Source: Dongia deserti | GTDB taxonomy: Bacteria > Pseudomonadota > Alphaproteobacteria > Dongiales > Dongiaceae | Direction of reading: 5' to 3' | Length of the DNA stretch: 64,000 bases | NCBI RefSeq assembly: GCF_003574735.1 | Contig: NZ_QORW01000013.1 | Coordinates: 62,001-126,000 of the forward strand | In this document: one piece after another, positions 10,110 to 20,406 of the stretch | How positions within the stretch are numbered: the stretch's first letter is position 1 | Layout of the letters: every line of letters starts with the position of its first letter | Program-made: the position numbers and the translations under genes | Notes under the pieces: model-generated | What the model was told of the DNA's origin: nothing | Database searches by the model: none | Seen by the model: the letters and a program-made list of their open reading frames with translations, nothing else

Positions 10110-10961
10110 CTAAGGTGCGACACTCTCGATCGGGCGGGACTTGGCGATCTTGTCGAGCGCAACCAGGGTTTCCAGCACGCGGCGCAGGTGTTTGATCGGC
10201 ACCATGTTGGGGCCGTCCGAGGGTGCGTGGTCGGGGTCCTGGTGGGTCTCCATGAAGACCGCGGCGACGCCAACAGCAACGGCGGCGCGGGCCAGCACGG
10301 GCACGAACTCGCGTTGCCCGCCGCTCGAGGTGCCCTGGCCGCCCGGCTGCTGTACCGAGTGCGTGGCGTCGAATACGACCGGATAGCCGGTATCGGCCAG
10401 GATCGGCAGGGAGCGCATGTCGCTGATCAAGGTGTTGTAGCCGAAGCTCGCCCCGCGCTCGCACAGCAACACATTGTCGTTGCCGGCGCTGTGGCACTTG
10501 GCGGCGACGTTCTTCATGTCCCAGGGCGCGAGGAACTGGCCCTTCTTGATGTTGAGGGCGCGGCCGGTCTTCGCGGCGGCGACGATGAGGTCGGTCTGCC
10601 GGCACAGGAATGCCGGGATCTGCAACACGTCGACCGCTTCGGCGACCTGCGCGCATTGCTCCGGCGCGTGTACGTCGGTCAGCACCGGCACGTCGAACGT
10701 CTCGCGCAATTCAGCCAGGATCGGCAGGCTCTTCTCCATGCCGAGACCGCGGGCGGCGGTGACGCTGGTGCGGTTCGCCTTGTCGAAGCTGGTCTTGTAG
10801 ATGAGGCCAATACCAAGCTCACGCGTCAGCTCTGCCAGAGCCCCGCACATCTCGTGCGCATGCGTCCGGCTCTCGAGCTGGCATGGTCCGGCGATCAGGG
10901 CAAACGGCCTGTCGTTGCCGATCTCAAGATTGTGGATCTTAACGTGGCGCGACTTTGTCAT
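10110..10961 (-). CDS. kdsA: 3-deoxy-D-manno-octulosonate 8-phosphate synthase
   Basis: This enzyme condenses phosphoenolpyruvate with arabinose 5-phosphate to give KDO 8-phosphate for lipopolysaccharide. The 283-residue TIM-barrel protein shows [11 protein letters not shown] near the start, [23 protein letters not shown] and [12 protein letters not shown] start at the ATG at 10961, with AAGGTG upstream; an in-frame GTG at 10970 would add three residues. It lies 10 bases after pyrG in the same orientation, a common pairing. The cell is therefore expected to make KDO-containing LPS. Confidence 0.96.
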   Translation of the reverse strand: MTKSRHVKIHNLEIGNDRPFALIAGPCQLESRTHAHEMCGALAELTRELGIGLIYKTSFDKANRTSVTAARGLGMEKSLPILAELRETFDVPVLTDVHAPEQCAQVAEAVDVLQIPAFLCRQTDLIVAAAKTGRALNIKKGQFLAPWDMKNVAAKCHSAGNDNVLLCERGASFGYNTLISDMRSLPILADTGYPVVFDATHSVQQPGGQGTSSGGQREFVPVLARAAVAVGVAAVFMETHQDPDHAPSDGPNMVPIKHLRRVLETLVALDKIAKSRPIESVAP

Positions 10962-10971
10962 GGCAGCCACC

Positions 10972-12597
<1,626 letters not shown>

Positions 12598-12697
12598 GGA
12601 CCGACTTTATGAAACGAGTCGGGCGCGCCCAGCAAGGAAACAATCTCCTCTGGGATCACCCGAGTCGGATTGACGAAAAGCGCCCTTGGAGGGAGAC

Positions 12698-13090
12698 TTA
12701 ATCCCCCGTCGGCACTGCTGGAGTCGCTGGCTGTACCGGTGCGGTTTCCGCCGGCGCAGTGCCCCCAGGCGCAGCCTCGCCAGCTGGCGCGCTTTGCTCC
12801 ACGGGTGCTGTCACAGGTGCAGTTCCGGTCGTTCCGGGCACGAGCGGGCCGTGATCGGTCGAGCGGCTGCCGATGATCGCCAGTGCCAGGCTGGTCACGA
12901 AAAAGGCTGTCGCCAGGACGCCGGTCGCCTTGCTGAGGGTGTCGGCCTTGGCGCGGCCGGACATCAGGCCGCCAAGCCCGCCGCCGCCACCGCCGCCCAG
13001 GCCGCCGATGCCGCCTTCCTTCTTCTGCAGAAGGATGGCGCCCACCAGCCCCATGGCGATTAGGACGTGAATGACCAGAATGATTTGCAT
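12698..13090 (-). CDS. secG: Preprotein translocase subunit SecG
   Basis: This small subunit of the SecYEG channel has two membrane helices (about 2-22 and 54-74) around a Gly-rich cytoplasmic loop with KKEGGIGGLGGGGGGG, and a Pro/Ala/Thr-rich C-terminal tail of about 50 residues that is variable in alphaproteobacteria. I start at the ATG at 13090 giving MQIILVIHVLIAMGLV, the usual family N-terminus; an in-frame GTG at 13105 would add five residues. It lies between tpiA and pyrG, the standard neighbours. Confidence 0.93.
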   Translation of the reverse strand: MQIILVIHVLIAMGLVGAILLQKKEGGIGGLGGGGGGGLGGLMSGRAKADTLSKATGVLATAFFVTSLALAIIGSRSTDHGPLVPGTTGTAPVTAPVEQSAPAGEAAPGGTAPAETAPVQPATPAVPTGD

Positions 13091-13165
13091 CGAACTATCC
13101 AACACTACCGAGAACGGCGCGGGTTCTATCCGCTTTTCAATGACTTCGCCAGTCGGAATATTGGC

Positions 13166-13933
13166 CTAGGCGCCTGCTGCGGCAAGGGCGATGCCCCAGA
13201 ATTCCTCGCCTTTCAGGCTGGCACCGCCGACTAGGGCGCCATTCACCTCTGCCACGTGCATCAGGGTCGCGGCATTGGAGGCCTTCACCGACCCGCCATA
13301 AAGGATCCGCATCTCCGCCCCGTCCTTGAACCAGGCCTTCAGCAGGCTGCGGATGTGGGCATGGACGGCGGCGACATCATCCGGCGTTGGGGTCCGTCCG
13401 GTGCCGATCGCCCAGACCGGCTCGTAGGCGATCACCAGATTGCCGGCGGCGGCATCCGCCGGAACCGAGCCCTCCAACTGCGACGAAATTACATCCAAGG
13501 TGGCGCCGCGGTCACGCTCCGCCTCGGTCTCGCCGACGCAGACGATTGCGATAAGGCCGGCCTCGTGCGCCGCCTTCGCCTTCGCGGCGACCTGCTCGCT
13601 CTTCTCCGCGTGATCCGCACGGCGTTCGGAATGCCCCAGGATCACGTAGCGGCAGCCGCAATCCGCCAGCATCGCCGCCGACACGTCGCCGGTGTGCGCG
13701 CCCGACTGCTTCGTGTGGCAGTCCTGGGCGCCAAGCGCGATGGCGCTGCCTCCCACAAGTCGCGCTGCCTGCATCAGATAAGCCGCGGGCGGGCAGACCA
13801 GCAGATCAGCCGCCAGATCCGGCTTTGATGCCAGGCGGCCTTTCAGATCGGCGATCAGCGCCTCGTTCTGGGCGCGGCTGCCATTCATTTTCCAGTTTCC
13901 GGCGATCAGGGGTCGCAGGCGCAATGCAGTCAT
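13166..13933 (-). CDS. tpiA: Triosephosphate isomerase
   Basis: This enzyme interconverts dihydroxyacetone phosphate and glyceraldehyde 3-phosphate. The 255-residue TIM barrel shows NWKMNG with the active-site Asn and Lys, the catalytic His in LGHSERR, the catalytic Glu in [11 protein letters not shown] and the phosphate-binding LYGGSVK. I use the ATG at 13933; the ATG at 13945 has AAGG with no spacing in front and is less likely. The gene is divergent from the PpiD-like gene and heads tpiA-secG-pyrG-kdsA. Confidence 0.96.
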   Translation of the reverse strand: MTALRLRPLIAGNWKMNGSRAQNEALIADLKGRLASKPDLAADLLVCPPAAYLMQAARLVGGSAIALGAQDCHTKQSGAHTGDVSAAMLADCGCRYVILGHSERRADHAEKSEQVAAKAKAAHEAGLIAIVCVGETEAERDRGATLDVISSQLEGSVPADAAAGNLVIAYEPVWAIGTGRTPTPDDVAAVHAHIRSLLKAWFKDGAEMRILYGGSVKASNAATLMHVAEVNGALVGGASLKGEEFWGIALAAAGA

Positions 13934-14119
13934 GGCGGCCGTCATCCTTGGATTGGGGGCGGGAGAAGCTTGTTAGCACAGCGCTTTTTGGCCTGTCAGC
14001 CATCCAGTTTCGGGCCGGCGTGCGCGCATTCTGCCCCTCCGTCACCCCTTGCCGCTGCCCTTGCCGCTCTAGGGGGGCATCCCTATTATGCGCGCCGATT
14101 TTTCAATGATTGGGGCATC

Positions 14120-15985
14120 ATGCTCACTTCCATCCGTGGCAAGGCCAAGTCCTGGATTTTCAAGATCCTGTTCGGCATCCTCATCATCGCGTTCGCGGCC
14201 TGGGGGATCGGCGACATCTTCGCGCGGCGCGATCTGAGCAAGCCGGTGCTGCAGGTCGGCGACCTCGCCTATACGCAGCAGGAGTTCGATCGCGATCTGC
14301 GCCGGCGCCTGCAACAGTTCCGCCAGCAGGGTCTCGACATCAACGTGCAGCAATTCGCCGCTCTCGGCGGCGTCGATCAGATCCTGAGCCAGCAGACCAG
14401 CCAGATGCTGCTGCGGCAGTATGCGGATCGTCTCGGCCTCACGATCCCGCAGGCCGTCGCGATCGGCGACATCCAGAACAATCCGGCATTCCGCAACGCG
14501 GCCGGCCAGTTCGATCGGGATCGCTTCCTCGCCCTCCTCAGCCAGAGTGGTCTGAGCGAGGCCGGTTATGTCCAGATGCGCCGGGACGAGATGCGCCTGC
14601 AGCAGCTGACCGGCCCGGCCTTCGGCGCCTTGTCCACGCCGCCGGTGCTCAGCGATCGAGTCTTCGCCTATCTCAACGAGGAGCGCACGGCGGAGTTCCT
14701 GGTGATCCCCGATGCCACCATGGAGGTGAAGGAACCCGATCAGGCGGCGATGGAAAAGTTCTATCAGGACAACATCGCCCGGTATCAACGGCCGGAGTAC
14801 CGCGCGTTCATCGCAGTGCATATGAAGCCAGAGGATTTCGCCAAGGACATCACGATTCCTGAGGATCAGCTGAAGAGCGAGTTCGAGAGCCGGCAGGCTG
14901 AATTCTCCACGCCGGAAAGCCGCGCCGTCGAACAGGTCGTGCTGCAGGATCAAGCGAAGGCAGATGCCATTGTCGCCGCAGTCAAGGGCGGCAAGAGCTT
15001 CGCCGACGCCGTCAAAGAAGTGACAGGCAGTGCACCAGTCGATCTGGGAGACGTGACCAAGGATAAGTTGCCGCCCGCGATCGCGGAGCAGAGCTTTGCG
15101 CTGCCTGCCGATGGCGTTTCAGAGCCGTTGAAGAGCGCGTTCGGCCTGCATGTGGTGCACGTCAAATCGATCACACCCGGCGTCACCAAGACGTTCGAGG
15201 ACGTGAAGGAACAGCTGCGTCAGGAGCTCGCACTCGCGCAAGCGGGCGATGCGATGGTTTCCGTGGTCAATCAGTTGGATGACACGCTCGCTGGTGGCGC
15301 TTCACTCGAGCAGGCGGCGCAGCAACTGAACCTGACCACACAGAAATATGAGGCCGTCGATTCCTCCGGCAAGGATCGCGACGGCAAGGACGCCAACGTG
15401 ATTCCCGAGATCCTGCAGCTGGCAGAACAGACCGAGGCCGGACAGACCAGCCTCGTCAGCACGTTATCGGACGGCAGCTATGCCGTCGTGCAGGTGACCA
15501 ACGTGATGCCCGCTGAAGCGAAGCCGCTGAACGAGGTGGCTGAGCAGGTGAAGCAGGATTGGCTAGCCAAGGCGCGGCGTGACGCGGCCGATGCCAAGGC
15601 CAAGGAAATCGCCGACAAGGTGAAGTCCGGTGATCTTGCGGCCCTGGGCAAGGAGTTGGGCCTGGAACTCAAGGTCTCCAAACCGTTCACGCGCAGTGAG
15701 GGTGACGGTCCAATTGATCAATCCCTGGCGCAGAAATTGTTCGAGCTGCAACTCGGCGAGGCGGCAACCGGCCGTACAGGCGACGGTGCGATTGTCGCAC
15801 GTGTCTCCGCTATCATCCCGGCGAAGCCGGAAGAGAAGAAGGATCAGGTCGCGCAGCTCTCCGAGCAGCTCGCCGACACGATGCGTAAGGATCTCTACGC
15901 CGAGTTCCTGTTCGCCCTGGGCCAGAACATCGAGGTTGAGCGCAACAACGATGTCGTCCAACAGATGATCTCGGCCGAGCAATGA
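14120..15985 (+). CDS. PpiD/SurA-type membrane-anchored peptidyl-prolyl isomerase
   Basis: The 621-residue protein has a short cytoplasmic start, one membrane anchor (about 12-34, FKILFGILIIAFAAWGIGDI), a SurA_N-like helical chaperone region (about 40-200), a parvulin domain (about 265-365) and a C-terminal helical part. This is the layout of PpiD, which assists periplasmic protein folding. The start at 14120 is chosen because the longer frame lacks similarity. Its TGA overlaps the trpE ATG, so the two genes are translationally coupled, an arrangement found in several alphaproteobacteria. Confidence 0.92.
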   Translation: MLTSIRGKAKSWIFKILFGILIIAFAAWGIGDIFARRDLSKPVLQVGDLAYTQQEFDRDLRRRLQQFRQQGLDINVQQFAALGGVDQILSQQTSQMLLRQYADRLGLTIPQAVAIGDIQNNPAFRNAAGQFDRDRFLALLSQSGLSEAGYVQMRRDEMRLQQLTGPAFGALSTPPVLSDRVFAYLNEERTAEFLVIPDATMEVKEPDQAAMEKFYQDNIARYQRPEYRAFIAVHMKPEDFAKDITIPEDQLKSEFESRQAEFSTPESRAVEQVVLQDQAKADAIVAAVKGGKSFADAVKEVTGSAPVDLGDVTKDKLPPAIAEQSFALPADGVSEPLKSAFGLHVVHVKSITPGVTKTFEDVKEQLRQELALAQAGDAMVSVVNQLDDTLAGGASLEQAAQQLNLTTQKYEAVDSSGKDRDGKDANVIPEILQLAEQTEAGQTSLVSTLSDGSYAVVQVTNVMPAEAKPLNEVAEQVKQDWLAKARRDAADAKAKEIADKVKSGDLAALGKELGLELKVSKPFTRSEGDGPIDQSLAQKLFELQLGEAATGRTGDGAIVARVSAIIPAKPEEKKDQVAQLSEQLADTMRKDLYAEFLFALGQNIEVERNNDVVQQMISAEQ

Positions 15986-17499
15986 ACGTCGAGCCCGAGT
16001 TCGGTCGCTTCGCCGCAGTCTACGAATCCGGCAAGCCGCAGGTCGTCTGGACCCGCCTGATCGCCGATCTCGAGACGCCGGTCTCCGCCTTGCTGAAGCT
16101 GGCCGATGGTCGGCCCAATTCCTTCTTGTTGGAATCGGTGGAAGGTGGCCGTTCGCGCGGCCGCTATTCGCTGATCGGGCTCAAGCCCGACGTGATCTGG
16201 CGCTGCCGCGGCAACAAGGCCGAGATCAACCGCGAGGCCCGCTTCCAGCCGGATCACTTTGTGGCCGAGCCGAATGGATCGCTGGCCTCGCTGCGGTCGC
16301 TGATCGCGGAATCCCGCATCGAGTTGCCGCAGGGCCTCCCGCCGATGGCCGCCGGCCTGTTCGGCTACCTGTCGTACGACATGGTGCGGCTCGTCGAGGA
16401 GCTGCCGGATTTGAAGCCGGAAAAGCTCAACCTGCCGGACAGCATCTTCCTGCGTCCGACGGTGATGGCGATCTTCGACAGCGTCGAGGACATGATCACG
16501 GTCGTGACGCCGGTCTGGCCAGGCGCCGGCGGCAATGCGCGCGCGGCATACAATCAGGCGATGGAACGCTTGTCCGACGTGGTGCATGATCTGGACCGCG
16601 CCCTGCCGCAGCAGCGCTCCAGCAATGGCGTGCTGCTCGACCTGCCGGAACCGCAATCCAACATGGCGCCGGAAGCCTTCCATGTGATGGTGGACCGCGC
16701 GAAGGAATACATTCTAGCCGGCGATATCTTCCAGGTGGTGTTGTCGCAGCGTTTCAGCCTGCCCTTCCAGCTGCCGCCGCTGGCGCTCTACCGCTCGCTG
16801 CGCCGGCTGAACCCCTCGCCTTTCCTGTTCTATCTCGATTTCGGCGGCTTCTCCGTGATCGGCTCCAGCCCGGAGATCCTGGTGCGGCTGCGCGACGACA
16901 CCATTACGATTCGCCCGATCGCCGGCACGCGGCCGCGCGGCAAGACGCCGGACGAGGATCGCGCGCTCGCCGCCGATCTGCTCGCCGATCAGAAGGAATT
17001 GGCCGAGCACCTGATGCTGCTTGACCTCGGCCGGAACGATGTCGGGCGCGTCGCCAAGATCGGTACCGTGAAGGTCACCGAGAAGATGATCATCGAGAAC
17101 TACTCGCACGTGATGCACATCGTCTCGAACGTCGAGGGCACCATCGATCGCAAATCCGACGCAATGGATGCGCTGATGGCAGGCTTCCCCGCCGGCACCG
17201 TCTCGGGCGCGCCGAAGGTGCGCGCGATGGAGATCATCGAGGAGCTGGAGCCGGAGAAGCGCGGCATCTACGGCGGCGCCGTCGGCTACTTCGCCGCCAA
17301 CGGCAGCATGGATACCTGCATTGCGCTGCGCACCACCGTGGTGAAGGACGGCGTTATGTATGTGCAGGCCGGCGCCGGTATCGTCGCCGACAGCGTGCCC
17401 GAGAGCGAACACCAGGAGTGCCAGCACAAGGCACGAGCTCTGGTGCGTGCCGCGCAGGAAGCCGTGCGCTTCGCCGCCAGCGGCCGCGGCAATCGGTGA
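15982..17499 (+). CDS. trpE: Anthranilate synthase component I
   Basis: This enzyme makes anthranilate from chorismate, the first step of tryptophan synthesis. The 505-residue protein has the N-terminal regulatory region with the LLES motif (SFLLESVEGG) that binds feedback tryptophan, and the chorismate-binding domain with GSSPEILVR, PIAGTRPRG and AGTVSGAPKVRAMEII. Stop and start codons overlap with the PpiD gene before it and with the cupin gene after it. No trpG follows, so the glutaminase partner must lie elsewhere. Confidence 0.97.
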   Translation: MNVEPEFGRFAAVYESGKPQVVWTRLIADLETPVSALLKLADGRPNSFLLESVEGGRSRGRYSLIGLKPDVIWRCRGNKAEINREARFQPDHFVAEPNGSLASLRSLIAESRIELPQGLPPMAAGLFGYLSYDMVRLVEELPDLKPEKLNLPDSIFLRPTVMAIFDSVEDMITVVTPVWPGAGGNARAAYNQAMERLSDVVHDLDRALPQQRSSNGVLLDLPEPQSNMAPEAFHVMVDRAKEYILAGDIFQVVLSQRFSLPFQLPPLALYRSLRRLNPSPFLFYLDFGGFSVIGSSPEILVRLRDDTITIRPIAGTRPRGKTPDEDRALAADLLADQKELAEHLMLLDLGRNDVGRVAKIGTVKVTEKMIIENYSHVMHIVSNVEGTIDRKSDAMDALMAGFPAGTVSGAPKVRAMEIIEELEPEKRGIYGGAVGYFAANGSMDTCIALRTTVVKDGVMYVQAGAGIVADSVPESEHQECQHKARALVRAAQEAVRFAASGRGNR

Positions 17500-18104
17500 A
17501 CGCACCGGATCCCGCCCGCCTACTGCTGGACGCCATCATCGCGTTCTACAATGGTCCGGGCCGCGCCGGAGATTCCGAAGCCCGCCCGATGCTCGATGCC
17601 GTGCATGCGGACCTGATGCGGGCGACGCCGGCGATGCCTGCTCCGCGCACGATCGCGGCATCGACACTTCTGGAGGCTGCGCTGCCCGAAAGTGCGCCCG
17701 GTGGTGCCATTGCCCAGGCTGCGCCCCTCTTTTACTGGCGGCAGAACCCCAATTATTCCGCAGCCAACATGGGCGCTACGTTCATGGCGGGCTACGGCTA
17801 TGTCGAGTTCGCAGGACCGAAGGATGCCTTGTTCCACGCACCGAACATTCGCGTCGGTCTGCTGGTGTTAGGACCGGGTCTGCACTATCCGCTGCACGCT
17901 CATCCAGCGGAGGAGATTTATCATCCTCTGACCGACGGCAGTTCGTGGCGGCGCGGAGACGAAGATTGGCGAATCGTGCCCGCGCTTCACGCGATCCATC
18001 ATCCATCGATGATTCCGCACGAGACTAAAGCGCCTGTTTCCACATTGCTTTCGCTCTATTGCTGGCGTGGCCATACGACAACTGAAGCGCGCTTAATCGC
18101 TTGA
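17496..18104 (+). CDS. DMSP-lyase-like cupin protein
   Basis: This 202-residue protein starts at a GTG (17496) that overlaps the trpE TGA. It carries a cupin core of the dimethylsulfoniopropionate lyase (DddL/DddQ-like) type: LGPGLHYPLHAHPAEEIYHP gives two or three His, Glu and Tyr candidates for the metal site, followed by GSSWRRGDEDW and a later His in HHPSMIPHETKA. Many relatives are annotated as DMSP lyases without proof, and the trpE linkage does not suggest DMSP. Metal binding is likely; substrate is open. Confidence 0.75.
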   Translation: MNAPDPARLLLDAIIAFYNGPGRAGDSEARPMLDAVHADLMRATPAMPAPRTIAASTLLEAALPESAPGGAIAQAAPLFYWRQNPNYSAANMGATFMAGYGYVEFAGPKDALFHAPNIRVGLLVLGPGLHYPLHAHPAEEIYHPLTDGSSWRRGDEDWRIVPALHAIHHPSMIPHETKAPVSTLLSLYCWRGHTTTEARLIA

Positions 18105-18119
18105 TGAAAATGACTTTCA
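18105..18119. promoter_or_regulatory. 7-1-7 palindrome upstream of bfr
   Basis: TGAAAAT-G-ACTTTCA matches its reverse complement at 6 of 7 pairs and resembles a Fur-type 7-1-7 half-site pair. It begins right after the stop of the cupin gene, about 85 bases before bfr. A further short repeat GCAACG-CAT-CGTTGC follows at 18124-18138. An iron regulator is plausible but not shown. Confidence 0.3.
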
Positions 18120-18203
18120 TTACGCAACGCATCGTTGCAGGAACGTGCCGCGCGGACTACCCTTCTCCAGCGAATCCATGGAACAAGAGCCGGGGAGGCC
18201 GCC

Positions 18204-18686
18204 ATGAAAGTCGATGCCAGCGTCGTCAAGCACCTCAACAAACTGCTGAAGAACGAGCTGACCGCCATCAATCAGTACTTCCTGCATGGGCGAGTGATCC
18301 GAAACTGGGGCTTCGAGCGGCTGGGCAAGAAGATCTACGAAGAATCTATCGAGGAGATGAAGCACGCCGATCACATCATCGAGCGGATTCTGCTCTTGGA
18401 AGGACTCCCCAATCTGCAGGACCTAGGAAAGCTGCTGATCGGCGAGAATGTACCGGAGTGCCTGAAGAGCGATCTCAAACTGGAGAATGCGGCGCGCACC
18501 GACATGGTCGCCGCGATTGCGCATTTCGAAAGCGTGAAGGACTACGTGTCGCGTGATCTCATCAGCGACATCCTCGAGGACACCGAGGAGCACATTCACT
18601 ATCTGGAAACCGAGCTCGAACTGGTGCAGAAGGTCGGGCTGCAGAACTACCTACAAACCCAGATCGGCGACGGACCTTCTTCGTAA
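18204..18686 (+). CDS. bfr: Bacterioferritin
   Basis: This 160-residue four-helix iron-storage protein assembles into a 24-mer haem-containing cage. The haem ligand Met52 is present ([13 protein letters not shown]), as are ferroxidase-centre ligands in [10 protein letters not shown] (Glu18 region), EEMKHAD and [11 protein letters not shown]. The start at 18204 has GGGGAGG in front. It is convergent with bfd, whose product releases iron from this protein, with only 7 bases between the two stops. Confidence 0.96.
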   Translation: MKVDASVVKHLNKLLKNELTAINQYFLHGRVIRNWGFERLGKKIYEESIEEMKHADHIIERILLLEGLPNLQDLGKLLIGENVPECLKSDLKLENAARTDMVAAIAHFESVKDYVSRDLISDILEDTEEHIHYLETELELVQKVGLQNYLQTQIGDGPSS

Positions 18687-18693
18687 AGGGAGT

Positions 18694-18888
18694 CTATTCG
18701 GCCGCCATCAGGTGACGTTCACCTGCGGCGATCGTCTCGTCCAGGATCTCGCCCATCGCGTCCATGCAGGAGCCGCATTGCGGCGCCTTGCCCCGGCCGC
18801 CGAACACCTGCTTGCAGCAGGTCGCCCCGGCACGCGCGGCGGCGCGGATGTCGTGGTCGCTGATTCGATTGCAGACGCAGATGATCAT
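18694..18888 (-). CDS. bfd: Bacterioferritin-associated ferredoxin
   Basis: This 64-residue [2Fe-2S] protein of the BFD family reduces the iron core of bacterioferritin so that iron can be released. The four ligands are Cys4 and Cys6 (IICVCNR) and Cys38 and Cys41 (PQCGSC). The gene is convergent with bfr. Its upstream region holds a 21-bp palindromic repeat 15 to 35 bases before the ATG, where an operator would block transcription; bfd is classically induced in iron starvation. Confidence 0.93.
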   Translation of the reverse strand: MIICVCNRISDHDIRAAARAGATCCKQVFGGRGKAPQCGSCMDAMGEILDETIAAGERHLMAAE

Positions 18889-18902
18889 GCCAGCTCAATG
18901 AC

Positions 18903-18923
18903 AATGCGAACAATTCGCAGAAC
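18903..18923. promoter_or_regulatory. Operator-like palindromic repeat, copy 1 (bfd promoter)
   Basis: The 21-bp unit contains TGCGAAC-A-ATTCGCA, a 7-1-7 palindrome with one mismatch, at 18905-18919. It lies 15 bases upstream of the bfd start. A near-identical unit occurs 54 bases further on. Symmetry, repetition and position suggest a repressor site, perhaps of a Fur-family iron regulator. Confidence 0.6.
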
Positions 18924-18956
18924 AAAATAGGCGAGCGGCGGTTCCAGTCAAGCGCG

Positions 18957-18977
18957 AATGCGAACAGTTCGCAGAAC
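18957..18977. promoter_or_regulatory. Operator-like palindromic repeat, copy 2
   Basis: This copy contains the perfect 7-1-7 palindrome TGCGAAC-A-GTTCGCA at 18959-18973 and differs from copy 1 at one of 21 bases. An extra half-site GCGCGAA precedes it. It lies between the divergent bfd and adenylate cyclase genes and could serve either. The centre-to-centre distance of 54 bases is about five helical turns. Confidence 0.6.
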
Positions 18978-19089
18978 CGTGAGGGGGACCGCCGCGCTGC
19001 TAGTTCCCATAATCAACTCAAGGCTTTAGGAGCATTTGCTAAGAGATTCCGGCGCGCTATGCTGCACTCGGTCGCAGGGAGGGCTGCCC

Positions 19090-20259
19090 TTGGTAGAGAT
19101 CGCCCCGCTCCTGGCCTGGCTGCGAGGGCCCGGCCGCCGCCTGATCGAGACCGAGGCCTTTGTGGAGGCCCTGGGTGAGCAGCTGGTCGAGATCGGCCTG
19201 CCAATCGACCGCATCACTACCGGAATCCCCATGCTGCATCCCCAGATCGCCTCCTCCAGCGTGGTGTGGGAGCCGGAGCGCCTGGCGCATGAGCGTCAAT
19301 GGCAGCTGACCAGCCTGACCCGCTCCATGTACGAGCGCAGCCCGCTCTACGTCGTCTATCGCGGCGACGGGCCGGTGCGGGTGCGCGTCATGCCGGAGCC
19401 GCAGCCGGGTGAATACGGGATCATCCCCGACCTGCGCGAGGAAGGCTTTACGGACTACATCGCCCTGCCCGCGCCCTTCTCCGACGGCACCATCAAGGCG
19501 ATGACCTTTGCAACGCGGCAGGGAGGCGGCTTCGCGGATGCTGAGATCGCCGTGCTGCAGGAGCTGATGCCGCAATTCGCCTATCTGCTGGAGATCCAGA
19601 CTCTGCGCCGCACTGCGCGCGTGCTGCTCGACACCTATGTCGGGCGGATCTCAGGCCAGCGCGTGCTGCAAGGCCAGATCAAGCGCGGCCAAGGCGAGGA
19701 TATCCGCGCCATCATCTGGTTCTCCGACCTGCGCGGATTCACGGAACTGTCGGATGCACTGTCCAACGAGGCGCTGATCGCGCTGCTCAACGACTATTTC
19801 GGCGCCCTCACCCGCTCGGTCGAGGAGCAGCAAGGCGAAGTGCTGAAGTTCATCGGCGATGCCATGCTGTCGATCTATCCGATCGCAACAGCATCGAGCG
19901 GCCGCCGCGCCGCCCAGCGCTCGCTCGCATCAGCGCGCGCCGCCCAGGCGCGCATCGCCGAGATCAATCAGACCCGGCGCAACGCCCAACAGCCGATCAT
20001 ACAGTGGGGCTTGGCCTTGCACGTCGGCGAGGTGCACTACGGCAACATCGGCGGCGAGACGCGCCTGGATTTCACGGTGATCGGTCCCTCGGTCAACCTC
20101 GCCGCACGCCTGCAGAGCCTTTCGGCAAGTCTCGGCGAAAGCTGCCTCATCTCCGATGACTTCGCACGGCTGCTCACGGACCGCAGCGAGCTGCGTGACT
20201 TAGGTGCTCACGAGCTCAAGGGCATCATTGAGAAACGGCAGGTGTTCGGGTTGGCCTAG
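19090..20259 (+). CDS. Class III adenylate/guanylate cyclase
   Basis: The 389-residue protein has an N-terminal sensor-like region (about 1-180) and a C-terminal class III cyclase domain: FSDLRGFTELSD with a metal Asp, the second metal Asp in LKFIGDAMLSIYP, and the VIGPSVNLAARLQ motif. No membrane helix is seen, so it should be cytoplasmic. The likely start is the TTG at 19090 with GGGAGGG six bases before it; a TTG at 19036 with AGGAG is an alternative. It is divergent from bfd. Cyclic AMP is the likelier product, but this is not proven by sequence. Confidence 0.88.
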   Translation: MVEIAPLLAWLRGPGRRLIETEAFVEALGEQLVEIGLPIDRITTGIPMLHPQIASSSVVWEPERLAHERQWQLTSLTRSMYERSPLYVVYRGDGPVRVRVMPEPQPGEYGIIPDLREEGFTDYIALPAPFSDGTIKAMTFATRQGGGFADAEIAVLQELMPQFAYLLEIQTLRRTARVLLDTYVGRISGQRVLQGQIKRGQGEDIRAIIWFSDLRGFTELSDALSNEALIALLNDYFGALTRSVEEQQGEVLKFIGDAMLSIYPIATASSGRRAAQRSLASARAAQARIAEINQTRRNAQQPIIQWGLALHVGEVHYGNIGGETRLDFTVIGPSVNLAARLQSLSASLGESCLISDDFARLLTDRSELRDLGAHELKGIIEKRQVFGLA

Positions 20260-20278
20260 CACCGCACCGCATAGACCT

Positions 20279-20389
20279 GTCATCCCGGGTGCGCGCCAGC
20301 GCGATCTGGGACCCATGCGACCTCTCCGTGTCACTGAACCACTGCATGGGTCCCGGCTCTGCGCCGCTACGCGGCTTGGCCGGGATGAC
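20279..20389. repeat. REP-like palindromic repeat element
   Basis: This 111-bp element is bounded by GTCATCCCGG and CCGGGATGAC, and contains an inner perfect inverted repeat GGGACCCATGC / GCATGGGTCCC. The right end CTTGGCCGGGATGAC is shared exactly with the element at 60062-60164. It fills the gap between the cyclase and nitrile hydratase genes. Such extragenic palindromes are common in alphaproteobacterial genomes. Confidence 0.8.
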
Positions 20390-20406
20390 GGCGAGGAAGC
20401 GTTCTA

